From positions 14,814,501 through 14,878,500 of the forward strand of contig NC_135384.1 of assembly GCF_049243985.1 (NCBI RefSeq): a stretch of 64,000 nt of DNA. The letters run 5' to 3'. Under the pieces are notes generated by a model. The model saw nothing but the letters and a program-made list of their open reading frames with translations. It was not told the origin of the DNA and did not search any database. This document shows, piece after piece, positions 1 through 11,381 of the stretch. The DNA comes from Paroedura picta (Eukaryota > Chordata > Lepidosauria > Squamata > Gekkonidae). The first letter of the stretch is position 1. Each line of letters opens with the position of its first letter. The position numbers and the translations under genes are program-made.

Positions 1-262
1 GGGATAGCAGTGAAGGTGGTGAATGATACAATTCTGACTGTGGCTTCTTATGTGTGAAACATCCCACTACCATGATGAACTTCTCTGGCTGGTGAGATCA
101 GTGTCCTGTGGGTCCTTATGCAGTTCTGCAGAGCCTGTAAAACAGCTGTTCTGAAGGGCCTATGGTTGAAGCCTTAGGATGCATCCAAATTTCCGCTGGC
201 TTCCTTGCTTAAATCCATCTGTCAACTCTCATTTATGAAATTTGCATTTTGAGACATACCCT
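1..262. repeat. Paralogous intron 5 segment shared with V2R-2
   Basis: This stretch of V2R-1 intron 5 is nearly identical to 13262-13525 in V2R-2 intron 5 (shared words include cagtgaaggtggtgaatgat and cctatggttgaagccttagg). The segment is missing from the short intron 5 of V2R-3. It marks an insertion shared by V2R-1 and V2R-2, or a deletion in V2R-3. Confidence 0.75.
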
Positions 263-358
263 TCTTAGATATCATGTGCCATGAACTTATATGCCATGAA
301 CTTATATTTGAATTTCATACTGTGTATGATTGCTATCTCTATTCATTCTGTTTCCTAC

Positions 359-3300
359 CTATCTCCTCAGAGATCATCCCATCTGAACATGGAAGGCAGT
401 CATAGCAGCAAAATTTCTTTCCCTCCTTCTTTTGTCGGCTGGAGCCAGGAAAGCAGTGCTCATTGCACACAGAGACTGGTAGAACCTGTGAATAAACAGG
501 AAGTGAGTTCGGCACCCATATGTCCAATGAGAACCTCAGATGAACACAATCTATGCTGTTAACCATGGAGAACTCTGATAGACTAACCCAGATGAGCAGT
601 GGCTACAGGATAACCACACAGATAACCTGAGCCCCGAAGCGCCCTTTGCCCAATTTGTACAAATTACCAGAACCACACAGCATACCCTGAATTATTTGCT
701 ACCTCACCAGTTTGAAACGTAACCAGACTTTTCTCAGGGAGAGACAACTTGGGAGAAGGAGGAAGGGAAACTGAGAGCCATTGGTAAATGCAGATTCGAA
801 TTCCCACTCTCCCATGGAAGCTTACTGGGGGACATGGTGATGGTCAGTTTCTCTCAACCAATTCTGTACATGTTGGAGAATGCACTTTCATTGCACTTTA
901 GAAGTCACTTTCCCTGTTAAACACATGAAAATCCAACTAGAAATGCACATTGAAAGTGCATTCTCTCATGCATGCAGAAAATTGTCGATAAAATCGAAGA
1001 AGAGAGACTGATGTGGGTTGCTTTAGGCCCCATTTGGAGACAAAATTGAGTTATAAAGTAGTCAATAAATAATAACTAAGACGAAGATTTGTAAGAGCAG
1101 ACAAAAGAAAGGTTGGTTGGTGAAACGAGACAGAAAGAAAGTCAACAGAGAGGATTTAGGGGCGTCTAAGAGCAAAGAAAGAGGACACTATGTGGGATAA
1201 GGATTATAGGGAGAAATAAAGAAACCACTGCAAGTCCTTGAGGGTTGCTTTCTATTTTTGCATACCATTTCTAGATTTGGGTTACTGACCAAAGAAGTGG
1301 AAAAGTTGTAAACAAACAAGAAAAATAAAAATGTGGGAATGATTCAGCTGCCAAAACCTTAACATTACAACCAATGCATCGCATTCTGGCCCATGGAATA
1401 ATGGGGGACATTATTTATCAACCTGAGAGAAAAAAACATGTACTTAAATATTACTTAGTTGTAATTCTGTAGATTTTGCCAAATATTATTGGCGTTCTGT
1501 ACAGAGGAAAATAAAGGGGGATTTTTAATGATGAATTATGAATTCCACAAATATCAGCAGAATGGACAATGCTGGTGGTCATGGGGTGTGCATGAAGATC
1601 ACTCATCTGGGATGTAGTTGAAAAACACAATGTTTTTCTCTATCCATGCCGATATCTCACCTGATTAAATGTTCTGTGCCACACAATTTGATCATCATGA
1701 ATGGTCAATTCTTCTCCTGGAGAAGCCCAAGGATCAAGTCTTCCAACTTTGAGTCTGATGAAGGAGCCATTTGGGAAAGTGACCCAGTTTGTCACATCAA
1801 AACCACTTTTCAGTTCCCCTTTTTCATTAAACTGTATGGTGTCACCAGCACTGTTGTTGAATGTGATGCTCCTTAAAATAAGATGTAGCTGATTGGGAAA
1901 AAAAAGAAAAGAAATAAAATGTAAGCAATTTCAGGAATGACCAAGATCCAGAATATGTCTTAAATATACTGGGACAAATGATATAATGTGCTATAATGAG
2001 AAGACATTGGAACTATTCGTTCACTAGTATTAAAGCTAAATTGGGCTAATGAATTAATTATTTTGTCCTGGGTCTCACCTCTCCTATAGTCACCAATTGG
2101 TAACCCAGAGCTGTCTAGTTCATAGGTCCTTTGGTGAACCACATATGAACCTTCCTTAAGAGGCTTCTTTGGCCATGATTTTTGATCCCTGTGTTACTTG
2201 GAGGTTGGTGGATATAATGAACTCCATGTGGATCTGCTTCTAAAGGGTGCTGAGATATTTATCCTGATTAAGAGAAGCTGTTAGTGTACTGTTAGCATCC
2301 TACTTTGATTGTATGAGTGAAATTAAACAAGCTGCTGTTTGTTACCATAAAGCTCCCAATGATCTATGATAATATCTAAGGGATATGTGCTGTATGAACA
2401 TGTTAAGGTCTATGAGGGGTTAATGTGTCACAGAGACAGAGAGCCTTGAATTACAGGTTGCTCAAAGGGATTCAATAGATTAGTATCAGTTGAGCAGAAA
2501 TACTTGGGAACTGATGGCTGAAGAGAACATAGTTTAGCTCAGACATCGAACAAGTACTATTGAACTCTGTCTGCAGAGGGTTTTTTGATCTGCAATATCT
2601 GCAAATAATTGCTTGGTAAGAATGATTTTTCTTCACTGGTTCTCTCTGCTTATTGATATTGCATTAATTTCATTATGTTAGGTTATCAGTCCTTCTATAG
2701 GGTTATTGTCCGGAAAACTGTTTCAAAATCTGGACAAAAAGATATGCAGTATAAATATTTAAAATGTAATAAAAATTGAAGACTGCTGTGAAAAAAAGGA
2801 TGTCTTTGGGATGTACAGTTTGAGAAGTAATTACCTGCCAGGGTTGCATATTATACAAGATTAGATTCCTCTCCTTTTCCTCTTCCTTTTCTCTTGTTCT
2901 GTATTTAGATCTGAGTCCGTAGAGGGCATGCAAGGCATGTGCGACTGCATAGACAGCATTGTAGACATTATAGCTGTGGCCAGTCATGTTCATTTCAAAC
3001 AAAGTGACAGGGATAGAATCCAGCATCTCCTCTCCAGTGCACATTATCTTGCTGTCATCTGGATTCCTCAGTGAACAACCAAATGTCTGCTCCCAAAAGT
3101 TCTCAATAAAACCATCCCCTTTTGCCCAGGAGGGGCTTATGGACTGTAGAAATGTTTTGAATCCAGGTGGCTGATTGGAGTGAACTGCAAGGGACAGGGC
3201 ACCATGGAAGGTGTCTACATCCCAAGCCCTTTGGACAGACAATGATTCAAAATCCCAGTGACATGTAACAATCCACACCTTGTGCTGGGGAGGCAATGAA

Positions 3301-6300
3301 GTAAATGTATTTAAAAACAACATTATTCGCAAAACTAACATGGATGAGTTTTCTCCATATACAAAATGCACATTGGATTTGGTTTGTCTGAGAACAGCTA
3401 AATTTTCCGACTCCTTTATAAGGACATCCATCACCTCTTGGAAATATCTCTGTTTTGTTAATCTTATTGTAAAGTCAAAACAGATGCCATTCTCAGAAAG
3501 CATTGCCACCATGATCTGCAAAAACCTATCCCCATTTTCGTCTTCTGCAACGAAGAGCACGATCCATGTCCATCTGAAGTGGTGAAATAACCTGATAACT
3601 CCCATATACTGGGTGGCTTCATTTGGGACCATCTGATACATTGAAGACACTTGCAGTTGGTTTACTTGTGCTGGTGAAAATGATCCATAAGCAAGCTGGA
3701 AAAAAAGTATTTATGTTTGTTTTTTTTCCCTGTATGGAATGAAACATACTATTCAATGTTGATGCTGGTGCTGGTCCTCCTCCTGCTGCTGAGATTTATT
3801 AACTGCCGGTCTCAGGCTAGCTGGCTTGTGGTGGGTTATGAGATAAAAGCCCCACATAAAATCATAAAACCCCATTAAACCAACCCACCCACCCCCATCA
3901 GTGAATAACTTAACTCCTACCCCAACCCAATCATCCAGCATGAAAGTCCTCTTATTGTGCTAGGCTGGGGGAGTATTTAGGGGTTGGCCCAATGTCCTGG
4001 CCATTGTGGGGAGACGCCCATCATCTTATTGGTCCCAGCCTCAACCAAATGCCTGATGCGAGAGCTCCATCTCACAGGCCCCGTGTCCCTGTGTTAAATG
4101 AATGAAATTTCCACAAACTCCTATGAGTTGCTCCCCTGTGTGGATGACCTACCTGTGGTATCTTGTAAATGCCAACGATGGTGGCCATATTGGCAGACGT
4201 TTCTGAATTCAGTCCTCCAACAACTGCAATGTGGTTGCTCTGGGAATCACACTTGAAATTGGGGAGGAACTTGTGCTGTGAAGACAGTAAGCTCAAGGTG
4301 GCTTTATAGGTCATCCTTGTCCCATAGTAGCTGTTGAGAATGTGGAAGCCCAAAGTGATGTTTGGTAAGAAATTGGGATTCCCATTAATTTCTTTGACAG
4401 CGAAAGCCATGGCCAGGACGTGCTGGTAGTTCTTTAGTATTGATCTATAATGAGAGTTATAGATGAATTTAAAACTAAAGAGACAAAATATATCTTCCTT
4501 TAGTTCTCCATATTTATATCCCTCCTTCCTACAAGGAGCTGTTTCATCACAGTAGGACTCTGATCCTTTACAATTGTGCTTTTAGCAGAGGTTTGGTATT
4601 TCCAAATGCCAATGTTTATCTCACTGAAATGAAAGAAAAAAAAAACAATGTGATGTGATGGTTTGTGCAAATACAATGAAATTGTGGAGATGGAGACGAG
4701 GGTATTATTGGTTTGCATCATAGCTCTGCCCTGCAAATACTGAACTATTCAGAAATGCTGAGTGACAATATCTCTGGTATTGCTTTGTTAACACTAGATT
4801 GGAGAAACTGAAATAAGAAAGATGTGTTCACATGTTACAAGTCAGGGCAACATGGTAATTTTCAAAATGCTTTGGGATGCTTACAGATTATCATAATCTG
4901 ACCTTGTCTTTCTCTAATTTTCCAGTTTATGGTGTAATTAATCTGAATGAATTCACTTTCAGGGGATTCCTTTCTTCCTTTCTAGCATGATGAAAAAATG
5001 AAAATATTCATTTGGGAGGTGCTTGGGGAGAGTCATTCTTGTGGTGGCAAATCTGACCACCACTGTCATTTCCCCTTTTGTATTCTTGCTATAATGAAAA
5101 GGTGTGTGTTTAAATATGCCCATTACATTGCCCCACTGATAAAAAGACTTTGAGGAAGAGATGTTACAAACTTCTTTGAAGAAAAGAGATGAATGATGGC
5201 CTATTCATGACTGACTCCTCCATTTATGGCTCAGGGTGCTTGTTAATAGACTTCCCATGCAATGCCCTGCTCTCCAAGTCAACTACTAAAGTTCAATTCC
5301 ACTTTCCCAATATCATACTGACATATTGATGGGGATTAAGTACACCCTATCAGTTGCAACTGATAGGGTATGGTCAGAGGCAAAAGGAAAGGTGGTCGCC
5401 AAAGTATCCACTGGCTCGACACGATCAAAGCCGACACAGGGATGACTATGAACCAACTAAAAGAAGCTGTCAGAGACAGGGGCACATGACAGAGACTTTT
5501 CAATAGAATCGCCGAGGGTCAGACATGACTGCAAAATGAATAGATTATCTCCTTTCTAACTCTCATTTCATTTCACTCTTGGTCCATGTTCTGGTGTTCC
5601 TTTTTCCTGATTAAAAAATATAACTCTATTTCTCCAATGCTCAGTTGTTGCATCTCAGTGACCGTTTATGCACTGTAGGTTTCATGCTGGGCTGCAGGCT
5701 GGAGTTTTAGTTGTGGCAGGTTGCCCCCACCTCTTCCTGCACCCACATGGGGGAGCATTTGGCCTGGTGCATGTCATCCACCCCCTATCTGTGCTCCTGA
5801 TAGGAAGGTAGGGCAGTGAAGTTCCCAGTGCATAAACGGTCAGTCCTTCTCCCCAGGCAGCACTCTGCCACAAAAAGCACTTACTTTTCTAATCCATTTT
5901 TCCTGTAAGATGACGTACAGGGGCCAAAATACATGTCATGGGGAGCGAAGTCTATTCTTTCCCTTCCTCCTCCTCTCCAATGCACCCCTCTCTGCTCATA
6001 TTGCTACCTTCCATGCACCTTCCATGTGTCCGAAAGACAAAAGCCAGTCTAATCTTCCTTTTTACAAATGTCAGACATATGGAGGATTTACATAAATTGA
6101 TAAATGAGAAAAAGAGTATGCATGAATGGCTTACACAGGCTCCCCAATGAACAACTGGGCAGGCTGGTCTTTGAAGGAGGGAGTCTCGTATACATGGAAG
6201 ACCTGAGAAACAATCTCACCCACAACCAGGTCACCAGGCTGATAAAACGCATGAGGAATAGGAAGAAGGTCAACAGCCGTGGTGCATTGAATGGGATGTT

Positions 6301-6379
6301 TCTTGCATATGGCAGGGCACAGGAATAAAAGCAGCAGCAGCATTATCAGCAGCTTCCTCAAGAACCACTTTCCTTCCAT
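359..6379 (-). CDS. V2R-1: vomeronasal type-2 receptor, exons 1-5 (3' end outside window)
   Basis: Family C GPCR for peptide or pheromone cues in vomeronasal neurons; only the extracellular part lies in the window. Exons (minus): E1 6135-6379, E2 4153-4444, E3 2835-3695, E4 1661-1888, E5 359-485, together 584 codons plus one base. The start is the ATG of MEGKWFLRK, matching V2R-2 to V2R-4. A leucine-rich signal peptide covers about residues 1-25. The Venus-flytrap domain runs through E1-E4 (landmarks [33 protein letters not shown]). E5 opens the nine-cysteine domain ([15 protein letters not shown]). All exons are open with GT/AG borders. E3 keeps a longer basic loop (residues RSKYRTREKEEE) than V2R-2 and V2R-3, and lacks the VHG of the DVHGDS segment. 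Intron 1 (4445-6134) holds a LINE scrap and a MITE; intron 2 (457 bp) is mostly a LINE 3' end. I recognise nothing in introns 3 and 4. The seven-helix exon should lie just left of base 1. The closest named family is vomeronasal type-2 receptor 26-like. Confidence 0.9.
3770..4078 (-). repeat. LINE 3' end (CR1/L2-like) in V2R-1 intron 2
   Basis: Read on the minus strand, it begins with codons for the end of a LINE ORF2 (ACK-type residues followed by ELF-Q-F-stop in better copies). It runs through a 3' untranslated tail to an AATAAATCTCAGCAGCAGGA end near 3780. The same repeat sits in intron 2 of V2R-2, V2R-3 and V2R-5 but not V2R-4, so it predates most of the duplications. Confidence 0.55.
5344..5369. 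repeat. 26-bp perfect palindrome
   Basis: Arms of 13 bp (accctatcagttg and its exact complement) meet without a spacer between 5356 and 5357. The left arm belongs to the ancestral intron, as seen in V2R-2 near 19410. The right arm starts the inserted LINE scrap, so the palindrome spans an insertion junction. Confidence 0.8.
5360..5527 (+). mobile_element. LINE ORF2 C-terminal scrap
   Basis: The plus strand can be read as a LINE C-terminal motif (residues such as HWLDTIKADTG and LKEAVRDRG), typical of the end of non-LTR reverse transcriptase ORFs. The corresponding intron 1 sequence of V2R-2 lacks it. The clade is unresolved (RTE or a relative). It is short and 5' truncated. Confidence 0.45.
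5660..5841. mobile_element. MITE copy 1, 182 bp, in V2R-1 intron 1
   Basis: Begins GACCGTTTATGCAC and ends with its exact inverse GTGCATAAACGGTC. It is flanked by the direct repeat AGT (5657-5659 and 5842-5844). The paralogous site in V2R-2 (about 19548) is empty and has AGT once. There is no coding capacity. The 3-bp duplication would fit PIF/Harbinger-like or another 3-bp-TSD superfamily; the family is not assigned. Confidence 0.85.
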
Positions 6380-6940
6380 TCCCAGACGTCTGTTGGCAAG
6401 TGCTGTTTTCTCAGAATTCACTGTGTTTTGAATGCATGAATCAGCAAACGAATCTGCTGGTCTGCTTGAGGTAGCTGAACCTATAAGGAAATCTCAGCAG
6501 AAGGTTCAGTCAATGGATGCTTCCCCCTCCTGCCTCCTCCTATTCATCTCTCAGTAGAATGCAATATCTATGCCTTCTTACATTCTCCTCTCTTTTTAAC
6601 TGGCTGTTCCTTTGTCTAAACTCATTCTAAAAGAGCTTCCTCCAAGAACTATTCCTGGAATTGATTCTGTCTTTCAGGTGTAAATTGAAACAGAAGCATT
6701 TGATGGTTCAAGAAGCAGAAATGTGACTAAGTTCAAAACAAAGCAATATGTTCTCCCCATTAACCATTTCCCCCCCAAAACACAAAAAAACACCACATTA
6801 CTTTGTAAAACTTTATGTACTCTCCCTGCCCCTTCCATGAGGTCCAAGTGACAAGTATGAGGGCTTAGAGAGGAGATTAATTGTGGGACTGAGTTTGTAT
6901 CCATCCAGTTTCTTACTCAGTCTTACCTAGTTCCCTCTAT

Positions 6941-7121
6941 GACCGTTTATGCACGGGAGGTTTCATGTCAGGTTTCAGGCTGGAGTTTTAGTCGTGGCAG
7001 GTTGCTCCACCTCTTCTTGCACCCACACGGGCGAGCATTTGGCCCAGTGCCCCTCAACTGACCCCGATTTGTGCTCCTGCATGACAGCTGGGGCAGTGAA
7101 GTTCCCAGTGCATAAACGGTC
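6941..7121. mobile_element. MITE copy 2, 181 bp, upstream of V2R-1
   Basis: Same element as at 5660 with identical 14-bp terminal inverted repeats. It is flanked by TAT (6938-6940 and 7122-7124). The paralogous empty site upstream of V2R-2 near 21411 reads ctctatgctac with a single TAT. Independent insertion from copy 1. Confidence 0.85.
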
Positions 7122-7954
7122 TATGCTACAGCCCCTACCTCACAAGGCTTTTGCCGATGTGGGACTCATGATTCTCAGCATACCCATTATGTTTCCTGAA
7201 ATATGATGCCTCCTTCATTTTCACCAGGAGAATTTCTGTTTAGATCCAGCTTTTCTCTGTTCGTGGGGTTTGGGGTTTTGTTTTTTTGTAATTTCTAAGG
7301 GAGATCAGTGGGGAAATGGCAGAAAGTGTCCTCAAATCATAAACAGTTTCTAGATACCTCGTTGTGCCTTCAGGAGAATAAACAAATAGAGGCGGTGTAC
7401 CATTGCTAGCTTCTGTAGAGCAATCATGGAGTTTCTCAGTAGTCTGCAATCCCACTTAGCTTCTGATGTAATGGGGATAGTCTGGGCCATCCAGCTCTGC
7501 ATGAGTTGGAAACAACTTTACAGATATACAGATAAATTTACACGGATCCCTGTACATATGCATCAAAGCTCTGCTAATTTACGGGGGGTTATACAGAGTG
7601 AATTTTGTTATCATGGCCCCTGGAAATTTCTTGTCTAACAAGACAACAACTGTAATGAGGACATGCCTTCCTAATTATCATAGTGCCGAAGATGTTGACC
7701 TTGGTCTCAAAGGGCCATTGAAATTGGCACAATTTAAATTAATATATATTAATGCAATTGTAATAATTTAAGGGGAAAGCAGACTAAAATAACAAAGCCT
7801 GGCTTTATTCCTGGATTGAGAATTTCAGATTATTCTGACATTCCCCAAGGACCAGCATTATCTTCTGCTGCTTTTTGCTGATCGAAAGGTGAATTTTATT
7901 ATTTCATTTGAAATTGATCTATGCCTGTGGCTAAAAAATCAGTGATAATTCCAA

Positions 7955-8530
7955 ATACTCAAACGCAAAACTAGAAGGATTTGGTAGAGTATCAGGCTTA
8001 AAAGTTAACAAAGGTAAATCTAAAATCATTATAAAAAATATACTGTTAAAAGACCAAAAGCTCTTGGTTTTCAAATAGTCAGCAAAGTTAAATACTTAGG
8101 AGTTCTAATAACTAACTCTAATTAAACACTTTTTCAAAATAATTATGGAAAGAAATAAAAGAAGATATAAATAGGTGGGAGCATCTAAATTAATCTTTCC
8201 TAGTGAGAATCTTAGTAACCCTAACCCTAACCCTAACCCTAACCTAAATTATGTTTCTTTTCCAAAATATACCCATTATAAGTTCAGACAAAGTATTGTA
8301 TTGTTGGCAAAAGAAATTAGCAGAATATATCTGGCAAGGACAGAAAGCAAGAATTAAAATGAAAACATTCTAAAGAGAGATGAAGTCTAAAAGTTCCCAG
8401 TTTCAAGCTTCATTTTGAAGCAGTGGCCCTCACTGGGTTGAAAGAATGGATATTACTAAAAAAAAAAACCACAGGGGAAGGAACCATTTATGGTTGGGAT
8501 GCCTATATGAACATAGCCTTAAGACCTTGT
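7955..8530 (+). mobile_element. L1-like LINE ORF2 fragment
   Basis: Plus-strand reading in more than one frame gives L1 reverse transcriptase tail motifs: SGLKVNKGKS, then FIWQGQKARIKMKT, then KEWILLKKK followed by GWDAY, in the order seen in L1 ORF2. The copy is old and broken by stops and frame shifts, with no complete ORF. The borders are approximate. Confidence 0.65.
8216..8244 (+). repeat. Interstitial telomeric repeat, (TAACCC)4.8
   Basis: 29 bp of perfect CCCTAA repeats, the vertebrate telomere sequence. It lies inside the L1 fragment, where L1 ORF2 normally has the segment before the LFQ-IPI residues. Confidence 0.9.
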
Positions 8531-8734
8531 CCACCTACTCTTGGTCCTTCAGAGGGGATGACCCTACTGATAGTCAGTCATCAAGGAAGGTTAAAAACTG
8601 TCACCCCATTGGAATGGTGGTAAACAATTGACGCTGACAACATACACTTAGTAAACACCCTAGTGGTGATTGCTAGCTGAAATGGAAGAACTGTATAATG
8701 GAACACATTAGAACTCTGTTGGAACCCTGTTGAC

Positions 8735-9045
8735 TTTTCATGGATGAGCATCTAAATCTGCTGGTGTCCTTGAGGGAGCTGAAACTATAAACAAATTGCA
8801 GCTGATGGTCCAGTTGATGGAAACTCCCCCTCCCCTTCTCCCATTCATCACTCAGCGGAATATGATTTCTGGGACTTCTTGTTCCTTGGCCCAGACTCTT
8901 CATGAAATATCTGTATCCAAGAACTATCTCTGAAGCTGATAAGGGCTTTCAAATGTAAATTGACAAATGACCATTTGATGTCCCAAGTAGCTGGAGCATC
9001 ATTAAGGTCAAAACAAAGCAGTAAATTCTCCCGATTACCCACCTC
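8735..9045 (-). pseudogene. Orphan copy of V2R 5' flank without exon 1
   Basis: Matches in order the conserved region upstream of exon 1 of the intact genes: gctgatggtccagttgatgg corresponds to gcagaaggttcagttaatgg, the actccccct block follows, then caagaactat and aaaacaaagcagtaaattct. No exon 1 or signal peptide codons accompany it. Best read as the remains of a lost receptor copy or a duplicated promoter segment. Confidence 0.6.
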
Positions 9046-9178
9046 CCCAGCTACCCTGAAGGAATGGAGGCTGTTACTGAAACCCCCATGCCCTCAGAAC
9101 CTGGGAAAGGCGGGAAAGCCAAAAAATCCATTTAAGGTCAATGGCACTATTGACTTTAACAGGTGCCAAAGTGCTTGG
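9046..9178. repeat. Unclassified repeat, partial copy
   Basis: Nearly identical to 22605-22735 (shared ctgaaggaatggaggct and gtcaatggcactat words). The copy upstream of V2R-2 is longer (about 22255-22738). The family is not recognised. Confidence 0.55.
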
Positions 9179-10428
9179 GCCTTTTATTAAGTATTGTTCT
9201 ACTTAATAAAAATGTAACATTTATTTTTATTTTGGAAAAAAATAAAACATTCTTTAAAACTATGACACTAAAAACTAAACACACACTGTCAGCAATTTTA
9301 AATGAAAATTATATCATGTTAGTATTAACAGACATTGCTTGCCTGTGGGTTTTTCCCTTAGCATAAAGAACACATCTAGCTCCTACTGTAGTGAGAGATA
9401 TGCATGTTCTTTGGTTAAACCAGCACATTGAAACAAACTCTATTTAAAGTCATTTAGGCCAGAACAATAAATGCAAAGTGAAATGTTGAGTGCATTTGAA
9501 ACTCAGACTCATAAAAGCATAATTACACAGTAATTTATACAAAATTGGCAAACTTATGAGTATTATAAAAATGCACCAAAATTTACTTCCCTGTGTAATT
9601 TTTGTGCATCTCAATGGCAGCAACAGAGACCATTTCCGCACAAGGAATCTACCCCTGGACAGCCTCTAGGTGCTAATGATTTACAAAAAAAATGACTTTT
9701 GTGGCTTCAGTTACTATATTCAGCATCCCAGAAATCAACCCAGGCATAAGTAAAGTCCAAAAGAACATAAATCCCCCAAAAGTGGATTCTGGATCATTCT
9801 GGCATTTCTGCATACCAACAGAGAACTTTTGATCTTTTTAAAATTAAAAATGCATCAGTGTTATGGCCTTACTGCATGGCAAAATGCAAGTGACTTTTAA
9901 CAAAAAAATAATTTTGGTGTTTGAGGGAGTAGAAAGTTTCAATCCACAAGAGAACTGCTGTGCTATGATGGGTGGCTTGCTGTAATTGACAAGCCAAGGG
10001 GTGGGGGATGAAGTTCAGCATGTTTTTCCTTGCAGCCTCATCAGGAGGAAAAAAGCTGTGACGGAGAGAGGGAAAATGTGGAAGGGGTCTTTCATGAGGA
10101 GAGTGTCATGCACAAAGATAGAAATCAAAAATTTCCAAGCAAAGGCCCTGCACGTTTTGCCCCGGAAGGCAGAAATCGTCAAGAATTTAGCAGTACATAG
10201 TATATAATTCGGGAGTTCACAGCAGTTCAAAGTTTTGTTATCTTTTCTTTTGCTTTCCTCCATTTTAAACTGATCTCGAGGTTATAGAGAAAATGTCATA
10301 AATAAAATAAAATTAAATAGTTCATATTATTCAAATATCACAATCGAGTACAAAACTTTAGGGAGTGTAGGTCTGTGAAAATTTAAGACTATGCACATTA
10401 AATAATCAGAGAAAAACATATCTTAAAA

Positions 10429-11330
10429 CTATTTATTCTTTACAAGCATCTTTCTATTGTTTAGTTCAGGCCTCAGGACAATGATATAAATTTTGGGAGC
10501 GAAAATGCAACCAAGTAAGCCTGCACTAGAGATTAAGATGGAGAAGATCTCCACAGCCACCATGGATTTCCCTTTGGTGCTCAGGTAGCTTGGAATAAAA
10601 GACAGCCAAACACTGCAAAAGAGCAACATGCTGAAAGTGATGAACTTGGCCTCATTGAAACTGTCAGGCAACTTCCTGGCTAGGAAAGCCACCACGAAGC
10701 TGACTGCAGCTAGGAAGCCTAGATAGCCCAAGACACAGAAAAACATGGCATCTGAGCCCTCATTGCATTCCAGTATGATTGTCTCCTTCAGTGAATGCAG
10801 GTCCTTATCTGGGAAAGGAGAGGAAGTACTGATCCAAAGAACACAAATGCCTACTTGAACAAGGGAGCAAGAAAGGACAAAAGAATATGCCTGTCTTTTC
10901 CCTACCAATGGCCTCAAACTAGAGCCCGGTTTGGTAGCCAGAAAGACCAGAACCACAGTGATGGTTTTGGCCAGAACACTAGAAATAGCTACTGAGAATA
11001 TTATGCCAAAACTTGTTTGTCGGAGAAGGCAGGTCACCTTTCCAGGCTTCCCAATGAAGAGCAAGGCAGAGAGGAAGCAATGAGCAAGGGAGATAAGAAG
11101 AAGATATGTCAGACTGCGGTTGTTGGCTTTGACTATGGGGGTATCCTGGTTCTTCACAAATGTTCCAAGTATTGAAGCTGTGACCAGGGAGAAAGAAATA
11201 GCTAACATTGCTAAGATGAAACCTATGGGTTCTTTATAAGACAGGAAGCTTACATCCTTGGGAACACATTGATTTTTGTTGTAATTGGAATAGTGATCTC
11301 GGGGACAGATGACACAGCTATCCATGTCTG

Positions 11331-11381
<51 letters not shown>

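Larger units (their letters stand above)
6380..10428. other. Spacer between V2R-1 (5' side) and V2R-2 (3' side)
   Basis: The first 400 bp (to about 6790) form the 5' flank conserved upstream of exon 1 in every copy, and are the likely promoter region, though no TATA box or initiator could be assigned with confidence. The rest holds a MITE, an L1 fragment with a telomere-like array, a second copy of the 5' flank without exon 1, and the 3' flank of V2R-2. I see no further gene. Confidence 0.6.
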
